64,000 bases of DNA from assembly GCA_036768485.1 (NCBI GenBank), contig JAVLUZ010000257.1, positions 944,382-1,008,381 on the forward strand, written 5' to 3'. The stretch comes from Mermis nigrescens. Its lineage: Eukaryota; Nematoda; Enoplea; Mermithida; Mermithidae. This document shows, piece after piece, positions 13,980 to 25,353 of the stretch (position 1 is its first letter; every line of letters starts with the position of its first letter). The notes beneath the pieces are model-generated. The model did no database searches. It was not told the DNA's origin and worked only from the letters and a program-made list of their open reading frames with translations. Made by a program: the position numbers and the translations under genes.

Positions 13980-14260
13980 GCTAGCTGAACCTTCTCTTGA
14001 ACAGTATTATTCATTTTTATTTATGATTTCTGATCATGTTACCAGCCCCATCTTATCTGAAAACAATGAATATAATAATGTAATATAACAGCAGAGATAA
14101 AAAATTACGAGTATTGCACAGTTTAGGGTATCTTTGGACCCGGTCGGGTCTAAAGTCGAAGATCCGGACCCGGATCCGGAATTTTAGTTTTTTGAGATCC
14201 GGATCCGGACCCGGCCGGACCCTAAATTTTGAAAGACTAAGATCCGGACCCGGACCGCAG

Positions 14261-15207
14261 TATAAAGATCAGACCCAAGTTTTATGTACGTTATGCTGAT
14301 GACACATTTGTAGTGTTTTCTGACGGAAGTCAGCCTAGAAAGTTCTGTGACTACATGAATCAGCAACATCCTAATATGAAGTTCACATTTGAAACTGAAT
14401 GTGACAAGAAATTAAATTTTCTTGATGTGCTTGTTGAAAGGAAGTCCGATGATATTGTGACATCATCATATCAGAGGCCCACATTTTCTGGCCTTTATGC
14501 CCAATTGTCTAGTTTCATTCCTTATGCCTATAAAAGTTGGTCTAATAAGGACACTTGTGAGTCGTATTTACATGATTTGTAACTCATCAGATTTTTGTCT
14601 CTGATATTGACAAGCTGAAACAGACTCTAGTTCAAAATGAGTATCCTCTTGGCTTGATTGATAAGGTCATATCAGACTTCATGGCAAAGGTTTATGATAA
14701 GAGTGAGGACATAAAAGTCGGGTGTGATAAACTATGCTATTCTCTTCTTTTGCCTTACACTGGTGTGCATCGCTACAATCTACGCAGCAGAATTCTAAAG
14801 CCTATATCTGCATTTTGCCCTAAGATTAGAGTAAGGTTTGTTTACATACCTGTCATGTGTATCAGCCGGTTTTTCAAGAACAGGATGCTGTACCTGCTAA
14901 GCTACTCTCAAATTGTGTTCTAGCTGTGTGGCTAGTTACATTGGCGAAACTCGCCGACATTTTGTGAATAGAATTGCAGAGCATACTGGCATCTCATTTG
15001 CTACAGGAAAGCCGATGCAGGGTGATAGCTTATCTGCTATTCACAAACATCGCAAATAGCAATCATCCAATTACATCAGATTGCTTCAAGGTTATCAGTC
15101 GAGCATCCAACTCTTTTGATCTTTTAATCAAGGAGTCATTCTACATAGCACGTGATCGTCCCATTCTCAACAATAATGTTTCATCATATCCTTTAAATTT
15201 GTTTTAA
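14261..15207 (+). pseudogene. Penelope-like RT palm and GIY-YIG domain, C-terminal fragment
   Basis: The frame opens at RPKFYVRYADD and continues through the RT thumb (KLNFLDVLVERK) to a stop at 14581. Other frames then carry the linker and a GIY-YIG-like nuclease end (VASYIGETRRHF..RIAEH), ending RPILNNN..LNLF with a stop after 15204. At least two frame changes are needed to read it through. Confidence 0.8.
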
Positions 15208-17421
15208 TTTACCAACTTCCCGCCTTTTTCATTTTTTTAAGTTTAAAATCTTTTATAATTCTCTTCATGATGTAATGGCAGGTTTAAACTTTAAGTTTCT
15301 CTTGGTTTACAATTCTCGCTTAGCAAGCTCATTTTTCAAAACTCAACAACCTTGGTCTTAATGAAATATTCAAAGAATTGGAAAATCTCATTACCTATCA
15401 TTTTAGGGCATGCTTTGTGAATTTCTAGCGATTAAATGCGGGAAATAGAAAGGATGTCATTTTTTCACGATTTTTCGCCTGACGAATCCAATTTTCGATA
15501 AAAAAATGTTCGTGAAAACGTCAGGTTTGATTAAAGGCAGAGACTGCAATGACTCAGAAAAAAAACTATTCTGAAATTTAGGATTAAAGTGAGCAGATCC
15601 CAAGTTTTTTTTGTCTCGTCGACCTTGAACAGTTTAAGTTGGAGATTAGAAAGGCTAATTTACGTGTGTATTTACGGGTATAATATTCTGCGCCAGGGCC
15701 CCATTCTAATAGCCTTATACTGGTAGACGTGACTGAAAATTTTGGTCCTTAAATTATACTGTCGATCCTAGAGTTTCATCCTACTTTGTATTTCTCTTTA
15801 AAATCTGGTTTGCAAAAGAATTAATTTCTTAAAATGCGAGTTTTTTTTGTAATTCTGTTATAAATTTTTCGGAAAGTAATTCGGATCGTTCACTTATTCA
15901 AGTGTTTTCTTATTATTCAGAAATAGTATCAAGTTTGACGAGAAATTTTTTAATAATATCCGACGAATTGCGCATTTATTTCAGTTTTAATATTCCGTTA
16001 GATTTCTAATTTATTTCAATATTCTTCGTTAGAAACGCGAAAAAATCGCACAAAAAGGCTTGAAATTACAAAATGCGAATAATTTAAAAATAATTTAAAA
16101 TTTTGCCCTTATTTAAATTAGAATTTATTCAAGTTTGTTTCGTTTAAATAGTACTAAAATGTCGAAGAAGATACGTGTTTGAAATATTTTTATCCAATTA
16201 TTTTTGTCTATCGTTATTGTAATTTTTCGAATTTTTCCGGCGCTTTCACTATATTTATTTTATTATATTTATTACATTTATTTTTGTATTTATTTTCTTG
16301 CTGCGCTATCATTGGTTCTTGTTGGCAACGGCAACGAATTTTATTATAGCATTTGAATAGATTTCTGGTACAAAAATAATGTCAGCAAACTTTATACGAC
16401 TCTAATTTTCAGCGACTCGCATTGGAACATAAACTATAAAGCAGTAATTTTAGCCTTCCCGTATCTCAAATTTTCGAATGCTAAAATTTGAAATTTAAAA
16501 AATTATTAAATTCGAAAATTTTCAAAAATTTTCATGTTCGTTAAATTGCCGAAAATTTCGAAATTCTTTCCTCCGAACTAAATCTTGCCAAATTGCCGAA
16601 AAATTCGATATTTCGCACTTGGCACGGATGCGGAACGGCTAAAAATCTTGGAAGAGGGGCAGTAGTCGGTCGTTTTGATGGAGGAGATGACCTTTGATTT
16701 CTTTGGCAAAATATGGCAAAAGGCACTTAATTCTTGCCCAAACTCCACTTTAGGAATCTCAGCCCTTGGGGGAGAAGGGTTAATGACCGAGTTTAGGCGG
16801 TTGCGATCGCCGTCCCAATTTAAAAACTCTTCAAAATTGTTTGAAATTCACCAGAAACTGTAGATTAAGATAGTTCAAAGCTACTTCAGCGTTTATACGA
16901 GTACTAGTCTTTGAGGATATGTTCGCCGATAGAAACTCAGTTTTTGACCCCACCCACAGATCGGCCATGCTGTGCATCTATACCCACTTGTAACCTTGCA
17001 TGGGCAGGAGCCAAATTATTGGAGGGATCTGGTGAGGCAGAATTGCCACAAATAGCTCCGAAAATTCACTTCTGTGAGTATCGATTCGGGGTATTCCAGA
17101 CCATATATGCACAGCATGACAGATCTGGGGAGGGGAGTCATCCGGTGGGCTAAAATGACCTCAGAAACTGGTATAAGTGCTAAAATAGCGTTAAAATTAC
17201 GTTATTACACCGTTTCTGGTCAATTTAGAGCGTTTTTGAGAGAAATTTCGATTCTTCTCCATTTTCGACTTCATTTTGCCTCATTCTTCGAAACAAATTT
17301 CCCATTTTACCATGCTGAGGTCTAGACTCCCTACCCCCTTTCCCCGCCTGCATGTCTGGTCCAGACCCCCAGATTCCCCCCCCACACCCATGCGTGCTTG
17401 TAACGCCTGTTTATGAAACAG
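15208..17421. other. Intron 1, 3' part, without gene
   Basis: AT-rich intron sequence. From about 16900 to 17400 it holds degenerate MITE-like sequence (GGCCATGCTGTGCATC, CATGCATGGGCAGGAG and similar GG/CC-rich ends). The open frame that runs through 17352-17421 is not supported as coding because an acceptor ends at 17421. Confidence 0.5.
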
Positions 17422-17920
17422 GGAGTGGAGTCGAGTCAGTGTGCCCCTATTGCGGCCAATCGTTTGTCAACTCATTGATCTTGCAAAGCCACATTTACAC
17501 CTATCACGCGCCGACCGTTTCGAGCGGAGCCGGCGCCGCGGCGGCGGCAGCGGCAGCGGCGACGGCGAATTACCAAGCGGCGGCGTTACACGCTCTGATG
17601 ACGTCACAAATAAATCCGTTCTTGGCTCAGCAGCTGAAGTTGCTCCAAAATCCGGCCTACTTGTCGGCGTTGAGCGCCGTCGGCGGCGCCGCGCCGCCAT
17701 CGACGGCGTTGACGCCGTCGTCGTCCGCTGCCGTCGCCGCCGGCTTCGCGCCGACGGCGGCATCCGACGCGCCGCCGCGCGTCGAATCGTCAATCGTGAC
17801 GGCGACCGCCGCCTCGTCGCCGTTGGCGTCGTTTTTTACGTCGGTTGTCGATCGCCGCAAATCGCACCTGGACGACTTCGGCGACGCGGCGTCGATTTTA
17901 TCGTCGGGCGTATCTAAGAA
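17422..17920 (+). CDS. Zinc-finger gene, exon 2 (1 finger)
   Basis: The acceptor GAAACAG ends at 17421. The first two bases complete the phase-1 codon from exon 1. One C2H2 finger (CPYCGQSF..., C-x2-C-x12-H-x4-H) starts about 6 residues in, followed by a long Ala-rich, Ser/Thr-rich low-complexity linker of about 120 residues. I place the donor at AAGAA|GTGAAT (17921), just before an in-frame TGA. It leaves two bases (phase 2), exactly what the exon at 19521 needs. A GTATCT site at 17910 is an alternative but breaks phase. CpG-rich coding bias is strong; the Arg-rich frames on both strands here are shadows. Confidence 0.82.
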
Positions 17921-19185
17921 GTGAATCGATTTTTTAGAATACGAGTTCAATTATAATATAACATCATCGTCACAGTTTTAGGAATTTTTATTTTTTCAAA
18001 TTTTCCCGACTGTTTCATAATTTAACATTTTGTTCAATTTAAGATCAACATAATGTTTTTTTTGGATTTTTTCTCTTACTAAAACTCATATTCTATTTTT
18101 AAGAGTTGACAGATTTGAAACTAGTCGCTCAGTTAAAAATTAATTAATTTTCGCAATTATATTTACGGTAGTTAAAAATCTGGTTTACAACGGAATTCAA
18201 CTGCGACTTTCGGTCATAATTATAGTTCACCGACGAACAGTTCGACCGACTTACTATGCAACGATTCAATGATTTAATTTGTTAATTTTTAAATACAATT
18301 TACTTCAATTATTTCAATTTATTTTATTTGATGACGTATAATTTATTTAACAATATTTTACTTTATTTCCCTAAAACCGTTATTTTGTGATTTTTTAATT
18401 TGCATTCTGATATTTGATACGAAATTTTTTAAATATTCTTTTAATACTTAATATTACATTTCAATATTTGATCAATGTAATATCTGATTTTTAATTTATA
18501 TAATTGATTCAATATTTAATGGCATATGAATATCGTTCTATCGAATGTATAAGTGTCGAGAATTCAAAAATTTAGCTGAATCGTGCTTTTAGGAAATAAT
18601 CGCTGATCATTCTGGCCTAATAAGCCAAATTTACCTTGTTCAATTTTGTTTTATGGTATTTCTGACTGTTGAACCCTAATCTTTCGATTTAACTCTGTGA
18701 TTTTCTGTCTTAAAACGGACGAAAATGTGTCAAAAATGCAACACATATACACACACAAACGAGTTAAGCAAATTATCATGGCCTTTTACCTACTGAACGC
18801 AAAACAATCAGGGCGAAACTGAAAAAATAAATATAAAAATGCAGAAAATAAAAAAACATAAATGCACATATACATAATAAGCTTTTATCGGCCAGCTAAA
18901 CTAATAGAATACTTTAATTTAATTTAATGGAAAATAATTTTTTATTTAAATCAACGGTGCGGTAACTTCTATTTCTTAATACCTAATTTTGTACCCAGTT
19001 TCTCTTTCTCATGTTCCGAAAACTTGATGTATGAAATTGTTTCGCTGGTAAAGCAAGTTACGTTTATCTTACGACGATTTAAAAAGCCCGAACTCATGCT
19101 ATGCACAATAATGAGCTCATATAATGATCGGATGATGCCAGGCGTGGTTTAAACGTCGAGAATGGTCTGCACAAGCACGACCCTG
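17921..19185. other. Intron 2, 5' part, AT-rich
   Basis: Unique-looking AT-rich sequence with no open frame of note and no repeat boundary that I could define. Confidence 0.5.
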
Positions 19186-19533
19186 AATTACGTCAGAGGT
19201 CGTGATGTTTACCTTGATTGGTCAAAGGTCATGATATGTCTTTCGACGGGTCAAAGTTTATGATTTTTTCTTTCTAGTAGGTCAGAGGTTATGAAATTTC
19301 TCTGAGAGGTCAAAGGTCACAACATGTCCTTCGATGGGTCAAAGTTTATAAATTTTTATTTTCGATAGGCCAAATGTCGTGATATGTCTTCCGGTGGGTC
19401 GGTCAAAATTTATGAATTTTCCATCCGATAGGTCAAAGGTCATGAGATTTCCACAAATAGGCCAAAGGTCATGAAATTTGCTCCGGTAGGTCAAAGGTCA
19501 TACTACTTTTTTAAATACAGGTCAAAGGTCATG
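19186..19533 (+). repeat. Minisatellite of AGGTCAAAGGTCA (DR1-like) units
   Basis: About twelve units of roughly 28-33 bp, each centred on a GGTCAAAGGTCATG-like core. The exact string AGGTCAAAGGTCA occurs at 19307-19319, 19430-19442, 19488-19500 and 19519-19531; TGGTCAAAGGTCA is at 19219-19231. Other units are degenerate (GGTCAAAGTTTATG, GGCCAAATGTCGTG). AGGTCA-A-AGGTCA is the direct-repeat-1 site bound by HNF4/RXR-type nuclear receptors. The last unit contains the exon 3 acceptor (TACAG|GTCAAAG). Whether any receptor binds is unknown. Confidence 0.85.
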
Positions 19534-19812
19534 GCTTCGTCTTCGCCGGCCAATCGCGCGTTGAACGCGTCGTCGTCGATCGGCAGTTCGAACGAGGCGT
19601 TTTGCGAATTGTGCCGCAAAGAATTTTGCAATAAATATTTTTTGAAAACGCACAAATTTAACAAGCACGGCATTTCGCCGTCGTCGTCGTTTTCGTTGAA
19701 TTATTCGACATCGCCCGCCGCCGCCGACGAATCGCGCTTATTCGATGAATTTAATTCTCACGAAACTCTGACGAAAAAACGCCGCGGCGACGGACCTAAA
19801 TTTAACGCTTTG
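19521..19812 (+). CDS. Zinc-finger gene, exon 3 (1 finger)
   Basis: The acceptor AATACAG ends at 19520. The first base completes the codon left by exon 2, then SKVMASSS. It encodes one finger of the FCNKYFLKTHK type (CELCRKEF...), near-identical to the second finger of exon 1, then a Ser-rich tail. The donor is TTG|GTACGA at 19813, phase 0. The first codons of this exon come from the DR1-like minisatellite. The open frame continuing to 19944 runs into intron. Confidence 0.82.
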
Positions 19813-20754
19813 GTACGATTTCATAAATCAACTCCGGAATTCTTTTTGGTCAGAAATGGCCAAAAACACCCAAAAAACGCCCTTTTCGCCAAAAATAGGG
19901 AGGGACTGAGAAATTTCATTGTCTGGGGCGTTAACTGGCTTTAAATGAAAGATTCCATTCGCCTGCTTAAACTTATATTATTAAACCCGTATTGAGATGT
20001 TTTACAGCTTTTATATGAGTGTAATGCAATCAGAAGTTTTGCTCGCGACTACACAAAAAGTCATTTAAATCTGAACTATTCAAATCTGTACGACTGAAGC
20101 TTTATGGTTTGAAATACATAATTTTGGGCTAGATGATCTTTCTTGGTTGTCTAAGTTGGCGCTTCCGGTTGGTGGGTGGGGGCTTCTGGAAAAAAAAACA
20201 AAAAAAAACTTGATTTTTTTCTCAAACTTGAAAGAATCTATGTCAATTTTGACCAATTATAGGAAAAATGCTGTAGTAGCGTACGAAGTTGTTTATTCGC
20301 CGAAAGTTGGCAAAAATAAATCAATTTCGATCGGATGATAGGCGGTCGACCTTTCACCGTATGATTGGCCTATATTATTTATCACTTATCTTACATCTTA
20401 TTATTATTTTATCATTCTAACCTAGTCGGCGAGATTAAGAATACGAATGCCGTTTTTAACACTACTTAAATCTGCCGTTTATTGTAATTTCTTGAAATTT
20501 TTACCGTTATCTTTGACATTTATTGACTTTTCTGACCAATTAGACTCAAATTTATATTTTTGCGCCAGAAGCAGTTTCCCGCAGACCATAAATATTTATT
20601 GGCCCTTCGAAAAAGATTCGTGGAATTCCGATTTTTAAAAAATTAATTAATTATAGGAAAAGACTGTCAGAATTTTGATTCCAATTTCACTCATTTCAGC
20701 ATCGTTTGTCGAGTTTTAAGCGAAATTCAGGAAAAATTGCTCAGATTTTCTAAT
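19813..20754. other. Intron 3, AT-rich, no gene
   Basis: No coding or repeat feature that I can support before the hAT-like element at 20763. Confidence 0.5.
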
Positions 20755-22225
20755 CAATTTAGCAGGGATGCAACGGGTACCCGAACCCGAACACTCGGGT
20801 ACCCGAACAAAATTCAGGACCCGAACCCGAATCCGAATAAAGTGAACTTGACTACCCGAACCCGAACCCGAATAAAATTATTATAACTACCCAAACCCGA
20901 ACCCGAATGTTTATGGATTTTATTCGGGTATTTCTAAGCTCTAAAATCCCACATTTGTATGTCAAAGATTCAGAAATTTTCTGCTTTTTGCGCCGTTTTC
21001 AGTTTGCTCGACCCTAAAACGCTGAATTTCACGTAGTTATCAAGTACACATAAATGGCTATGTAATTAAGTGGTATATTTCAATCGATTCACGTGAATTT
21101 TTAATCTTTTTATTTCACAAAACGATTGCCAAATGATATAGTATAAAATGCTAAACACTGCTTCTTTGGTCGTAATTAATCTTGGTTTCTATCAAATTTA
21201 GCTTCACGAATAAATACAATCCTAGACGACAATCTCAGCAATAGTTGTTAATGTTATTTGTAGGTGTATATCAGACACAATACACAGAGCGCTACCTCTC
21301 ATTTACATTATCGTTTTTGCACACTGAGAGGAGGAAGGAAAATCACTGGAAACCAGAGGCATAGCCAGGATTTTGGTTTGGGGGCATACACAAAAATTTT
21401 TTCAGACTACTTTTGCATTGAATGCCAGCAACGTTATACTCGTATATGTATAGCAGAACTGAGTTTTTCGACCTTTAGTAGTGAAGCTTAGCTAATTTAT
21501 GGGTTTCTGATGATCAAAAATACAAAAAGTGTAAAGTGGCGCGAAGCGCCGAAAAATTTCGAAATTTTTACCGTTTTCATGTAGAATTTACGGCCTTTTT
21601 ATTGACAAACAGTTAGGAAATCATAAGTGGCGCAAAGCACCAAGAAATTCGGTCATTTTTTACCGCCCTTAACATGTTGTAGCTCTGTGAATACTAATAG
21701 TCTGACAGAGCAGAACAGGAAAACTACGAATTAACAGCTTAGTATGAAGATATTTTGGGAGATTCAGGCTCGTAAACGCAATACTGGAGCTTCACAAAAA
21801 GAAAGAACAGTAACCGGCGGTGCTGTGCGCAGAAAAATTTTGACGTTTTTGCGCTTTAAACTCAATTGATACCGCTTAAAACATACAGAACAGATAAACT
21901 AATTCCGACATGAAGCGCAGGAAATTTTTATAAATTTCTAATCCTTTTACCTTTTCTGCCCTCTTAAAAATCTCTTTGCACATGTGCGACGAGACTGTGC
22001 GGCTGGGTGTCTGGGGTGGTGCGCTCAAGCGCCCCCAGCGGGGTACGGGGCAGAACCCGGAAAATTTCAAAAAAAGCACTCTAATTTTTAATCAGTAACG
22101 TTGAAATTTTCGCAAAATCGACAAAATCTCGGTTCTGAATTGAGCCTAAAAACACTTAAAATTGATGAACTCCTACATTGCACAAAGCTTCTGAGCTGAA
22201 ATACGTTTTTTCGACCTCTGCTAAT

Positions 22226-22385
22226 CAGGCACGTAGCTGGCCCACCTATTTTGGGGGGACCAACACCAATTTTGGGGGGTCTAAGCCAAAAATAGCACAA
22301 AATAACGTGTAAAAAGTCCTATTTTTCCGGTTTTTTAATTTTGGGGGGTCCGGACCCCCCCAGTCCCCCCACAGCTACGTGCCTG
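22226..22385. mobile_element. hAT-like MITE family D (CAGGCACGTAGCTG ends)
   Basis: A 160-bp element with inverted CAGGCACGTAGCTG termini and an exact duplication CTGCTAAT (22218-22225 and 22386-22393). The paralogous site near 45290-45310 (CTTCTAATTACATAGCG) is empty, which directly shows insertion. Confidence 0.92.
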
Positions 22386-22419
22386 CTGCTAATTACATAG
22401 CGCAGCGATGGGTCGCTGC

Positions 22420-22684
22420 CATACCTGGGAGTGGGGGGTTTGGGGGTATGTACCCCCCTCGAGAAACCAAAATACCCCCTCATAAATCAAAATACCCCCC
22501 CCCAGAATTCAATTTTTGGAATTTTTGTTGTTTTTTTCGCAATTTTTTGATGCCAATGGATAGTGCTTGAGGAGAAACGTTGAAAAATTGAGTTTTTTCG
22601 CCATACCACCATTTTTAAGGGCATTTTTCGACCTTTGAAAAAATCTTGCACACTCCCCCCAAACTTTGGTGCCGCCCACCTATG
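22420..22684 (-). mobile_element. hAT-like MITE family A, complete
   Basis: A 265-bp reverse copy. The duplication is GTCGCTGC (22412-22419) and GTCGCCGC (22685-22692), one mismatch. The paralogous locus near 45320 reads GGTCGCTGCCAATGAG without the insertion, so both the element limits and the single-copy target are visible. Confidence 0.92.
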
Positions 22685-23114
22685 GTCGCCGCCAATAAGA
22701 TAATAGGAAAATGCATCAATGAAAATTTTGTTCTTACCGTTTTCAGGCCCATTTGTGGCCTTGTTATTAACTAGTTTAGAAAACAGGAAGTGCGCAAAAA
22801 CACAAGAGAATTTGGCCTTTCCTTTCGTTTAAAATATGATTATGTGTCCTTGTAAGGAAGGAAAAACAAAGCAGAGAATAGACAAACTGAAAACTTGAGT
22901 GAAACATATTGAATAATTAGGCACTAGGCTTCTAAAAATAAAAATTGTAACATCTGGCTTACATGTAAATAAGAAATTCGCTATACACTGGTATTCCTAT
23001 ATACTTACTGAAATACCCGAACCCGAGCTCGAACCCGAATAAATTGAAGTGGACTACCCGAAGCCGAACCCGAATACACCGAAATTCACTACCCGTTGCA
23101 TCCCTACAATTTAG

Positions 23115-23757
23115 TAAGTTAGTTCAAATGCATGAAAACAGCATAAATTTAATCGGTTTTGCTGTCTTTAGGCCTAACTATCCCAAGCTTTTTTCAATCG
23201 AATAATTGAAATATATGCGCTATTTCGCACAAAATTTTCCAAAAATTCTGAACTTCCATTAGGAAAATCTCGCATTGAAAGTAATTGTGAGTAAAATAGA
23301 CAGAAGAGGGCGGCGAAAGATTGTTGTTGCACATTGGTGACGAAGTTTTGAACCTAATATGCATTGCATACATGCGATGTAACAGCTAGAAATTTTGGGA
23401 GGGGCTCATTTTCATGGGGGGGTTTAGATCACTTTCAATTCTTGGCCGAAAATGGCAGAAAGGCTGTTAAAATGGCCAGAAAACACAAGTTTACACCAGT
23501 TTTCGGGACGGAGGAGGCTTCAAAAATTTTCTGACTGGCCGTATGAAGGACAACCGACTTAGGGTGGGGATCCCCATTCCCTTGTTACGGGTATGCCACT
23601 ATGTATTATATATATTTTCAACCATTTAAAACAATTGAAATACCGCCCAAATCGCGTTACGATGTGGGATTAATTGATAGATGGATTAATCACCCAATTT
23701 CACGTATGGCCCACCCCGACCAAAATATCTTGAATGCACTCAAATCAATTGATGTAG
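23115..23757. other. Intron 3, 3' end
   Basis: AT-rich; contains a MITE-like fragment around 23380-23600 (ends GCATACATGCGATG...GGGTATGCC). No gene before the acceptor at 23757. Confidence 0.45.
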
Positions 23758-23977
23758 GCGACGGATCAGCCGACGGCCAAACAGCGTCGCCTGCTCGAAG
23801 CGGGCGAAGTCGACCGCTGCGACGCGACCGGCGTCGCCGTCGCCCGCGCGTCCGGCGTCGACGCGCCGTCGATCGAGTGCGCGTTGTGCACCAGAACGTT
23901 TCCGACGTCCGTGGCGCTTCTGGCCCACAAGTACCGCGACCATGGAGTTTTCGATTCCGACGCTAACGTTTCCAACG
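23758..23977 (+). CDS. Zinc-finger gene, exon 4 (1 finger)
   Basis: The acceptor GATGTAG ends at 23757 and the exon opens in phase 0 (ATDQPTAKQRR). It encodes an acidic/basic linker and one C2H2 finger (CALCTRTF..., C-x2-C-x12-H-x4-H). The donor is AACG|GTCAGT at 23978 and leaves one base (phase 1). That fits only the short exon at 25354, which I found by following the phase. The Arg-rich ORFs here in other frames are shadows. Confidence 0.82.
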
Positions 23978-24009
23978 GTCAGTGCATGAAGGACGCCGAA
24001 TGAAAGGGG

Positions 24010-24155
24010 TTTGGGCACACATGGGCGCGGGGATCCGGACCCTCTCCAGATTCTGAAAGGCCCCTCCCCCGAAAATCGATAGACCCCCTGAATTGAATTT
24101 TAGGTAATTTGGCCCATCGGGCCCCCAGAATTTTGTTGCCGCCCATGTAGGGGCT
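24010..24155. mobile_element. Short MITE-like repeat (CACACATGGGCG ... GCCCATGTAG)
   Basis: An approximately 145-bp repeat with CACACATGGGCGCGG at one end and GCCGCCCATGTAGG at the other. Internally it carries ATCGATAGACCCCCTGAATTG and GGCCCATCGGGCC. Similar copies lie near 45938-46080 and 51905-52050. No clear duplication. Confidence 0.5.
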
Positions 24156-24720
24156 TGGGCGTTCATACACGCGAAGCATTGAAATTCCGGGGGAGGATAG
24201 TGTTAGTGAAAAATTTATCTGCAGTGCCTTTTTTTGCCTTAAATACGATGGAAGATGGATGCGCGTGAAGAACATCAAATTTCAGGCTTCTCTGACGCTA
24301 CGCTTTCGTTCTTCCTAGGAGGAACTGAATTTAATTATTTTTACATTTGAAATACGTATGACAGCACGCATGAAATGCGAAATAAAATGAGAAAAATACG
24401 CAGTCAAAAAAAACGAAGGACATATCGCAAAAGGAGACATTGAAGTTCAATTAATGGACAATTTTTGCGCTCGATAAAAATAGATTAAATGGATAAAAAT
24501 TCAGAGATAAAATTTAAAAGGAAAAGATGGGAAATTTTAAACTGGATAAATAATCGGATGTAAAGATAAAAATTTCCGACAAAAATTTATCGACGATAAA
24601 AACGTGTATAACGAAAAAACAATAAAATTCGCGAAAATATGATCCTAAATGGCTGCTCGGCGGAAAGCGCCAATGCGATTGGCACTATCGAACTGGAAGA
24701 TGGTTAATAAGGCTTACAAC

Positions 24721-24959
24721 CATAGGTGGGCAGCACCGAAATTCTGGGGGTGGAAAATTTTTCAATGGTCAAAAAATGGTCTTAAAAGTGGTCGTATTGC
24801 GCAAAAAACACCATTTTTCGACATTTGTCATCGAGCACTATCCAATGGCATCAAAAAATCGCTAAAAAAGCAAAAAAAATTTTAAAATTTGAATTCTGGG
24901 GGGGGGTATTTCAACTTCTGGGGAGTGCATACCCCCCAAACCTCCCACGTCCATGGGTG
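24721..24959 (+). mobile_element. hAT-like MITE family A, complete
   Basis: A 239-bp copy from CATAGGTGGGCAGC to CCATGGGTG with an exact duplication CTTACAAC (24713-24720 and 24960-24967). Confidence 0.92.
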
Positions 24960-25353
24960 CTTACAACCAGACATTTTCAATGATTTCTTGGCAAACCAAA
25001 ATTCTGAGGGGGGTGTGAAACTCCCTCATGGTCGCTTTTCAAATCGGCGAGTTATATTAGTTTAGTGTAAAAATATAAATGATCCAACGATTGGTTGGAA
25101 AAAAGTCAAAAATTGTATAATAAGAAATAATTTTGCTTTAAAATGCGCCGAATAAGGTCAATTAGACAGTAAAATGAAAAGTGATGGTAAATCGCTTTTT
25201 GTTTCTAAATATCGATAAATTTTTTGTTTCGATTTTATCGGTTTTTTATTTCATCTTCTTCCGGTTCATTTTCATGGATACATTTCCTAATTTCTCCGAT
25301 TCTTATTATTTTTTGATATTTTTCATGTTTTTGACTCTTAAACCGAAATTTAG

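Larger units (their letters stand above)
11897..14256. mobile_element. hAT-like element with GGATCCGGACCC sub-terminal repeats
   Basis: The left end CTAGGGATGGACCGGGTCC interrupts the Penelope RT. Both ends carry many short GGATCCGGACCC-type repeats (11905-12060 and 14130-14256). The left terminus resembles that of the 20763-23106 element (CAGGGATGCAACGGGTA), so the two look related. The right tip and its duplication are missing, apparently lost with part of the retroelement. Two further elements (12096-12854, 13200-13979) are inserted inside. No transposase frame is seen. Confidence 0.7.
11180..15207 (+). mobile_element. Penelope-like retroelement, broken and multiply interrupted
   Basis: Reading in pieces along the + strand, 11200-11473, 11728-11895 and 14261-15207 carry a Penelope-like reverse transcriptase. 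The finger/palm motif region YGLPKTHK is at about 11400, and the catalytic YADD (14292-14303) stands in the context RPKFYVRYADDTFVVF. A GIY-YIG endonuclease-like end (SYIGETRRHF, about 14938-14980) follows. Family A MITE 11474-11727 and a larger hAT-like element 11897-about 14256 interrupt it. The RT segment between SLFT and FYVRYADD is absent, so insertion was accompanied by deletion. There are also in-frame stops (near 11830) and a frameshift near 15040. It lies in sense orientation in intron 1 of the zinc-finger gene and cannot be active. Confidence 0.85.
21354..22890 (+). mobile_element. CAGAGGCRTAGCCAGG hAT-like element, right end unresolved
   Basis: It starts CAGAGGCATAGCCAGG and aligns by eye to 44142-45889 over most of its length, including GGCGCGAAGCGCC palindromes. 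Similarity fades after about 22890, and the right terminus seen in the 44-kb copy is not found. It is interrupted by MITEs at 22226-22385 and 22420-22684. Confidence 0.7.
20763..23106. mobile_element. hAT-like element with CAGGGATGCAACGGGTA ends
   Basis: A 2,344-bp element with 17-bp terminal inverted repeats (16 of 17 match) and an exact 8-bp duplication CAATTTAG (20755-20762 and 23107-23114). Sub-terminal arrays of CCCGAACCCGAA run inward from both ends (20778-20910 and 23020-23080). It contains a copy of the CAGAGGCGTAGCC element from 21354, which in turn holds two smaller MITEs. No intact transposase. Confidence 0.9.

Noticed and set aside
17910..17915. GTATCT as exon 2 donor
   Set aside because: It would end in phase 0 and break the frame to exon 3; GTGAAT at 17921 fits.
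17441..17917. Arg-rich ORFs on both strands over exon 2
   Set aside because: Out-of-frame shadows of the Ala/Ser-rich coding sequence; the zinc finger is only in the annotated frame.
20778..20910. CCCGAA runs as interstitial telomere repeats
   Set aside because: They are sub-terminal repeats of an element with its own inverted ends and TSD, on both sides in inverse orientation.
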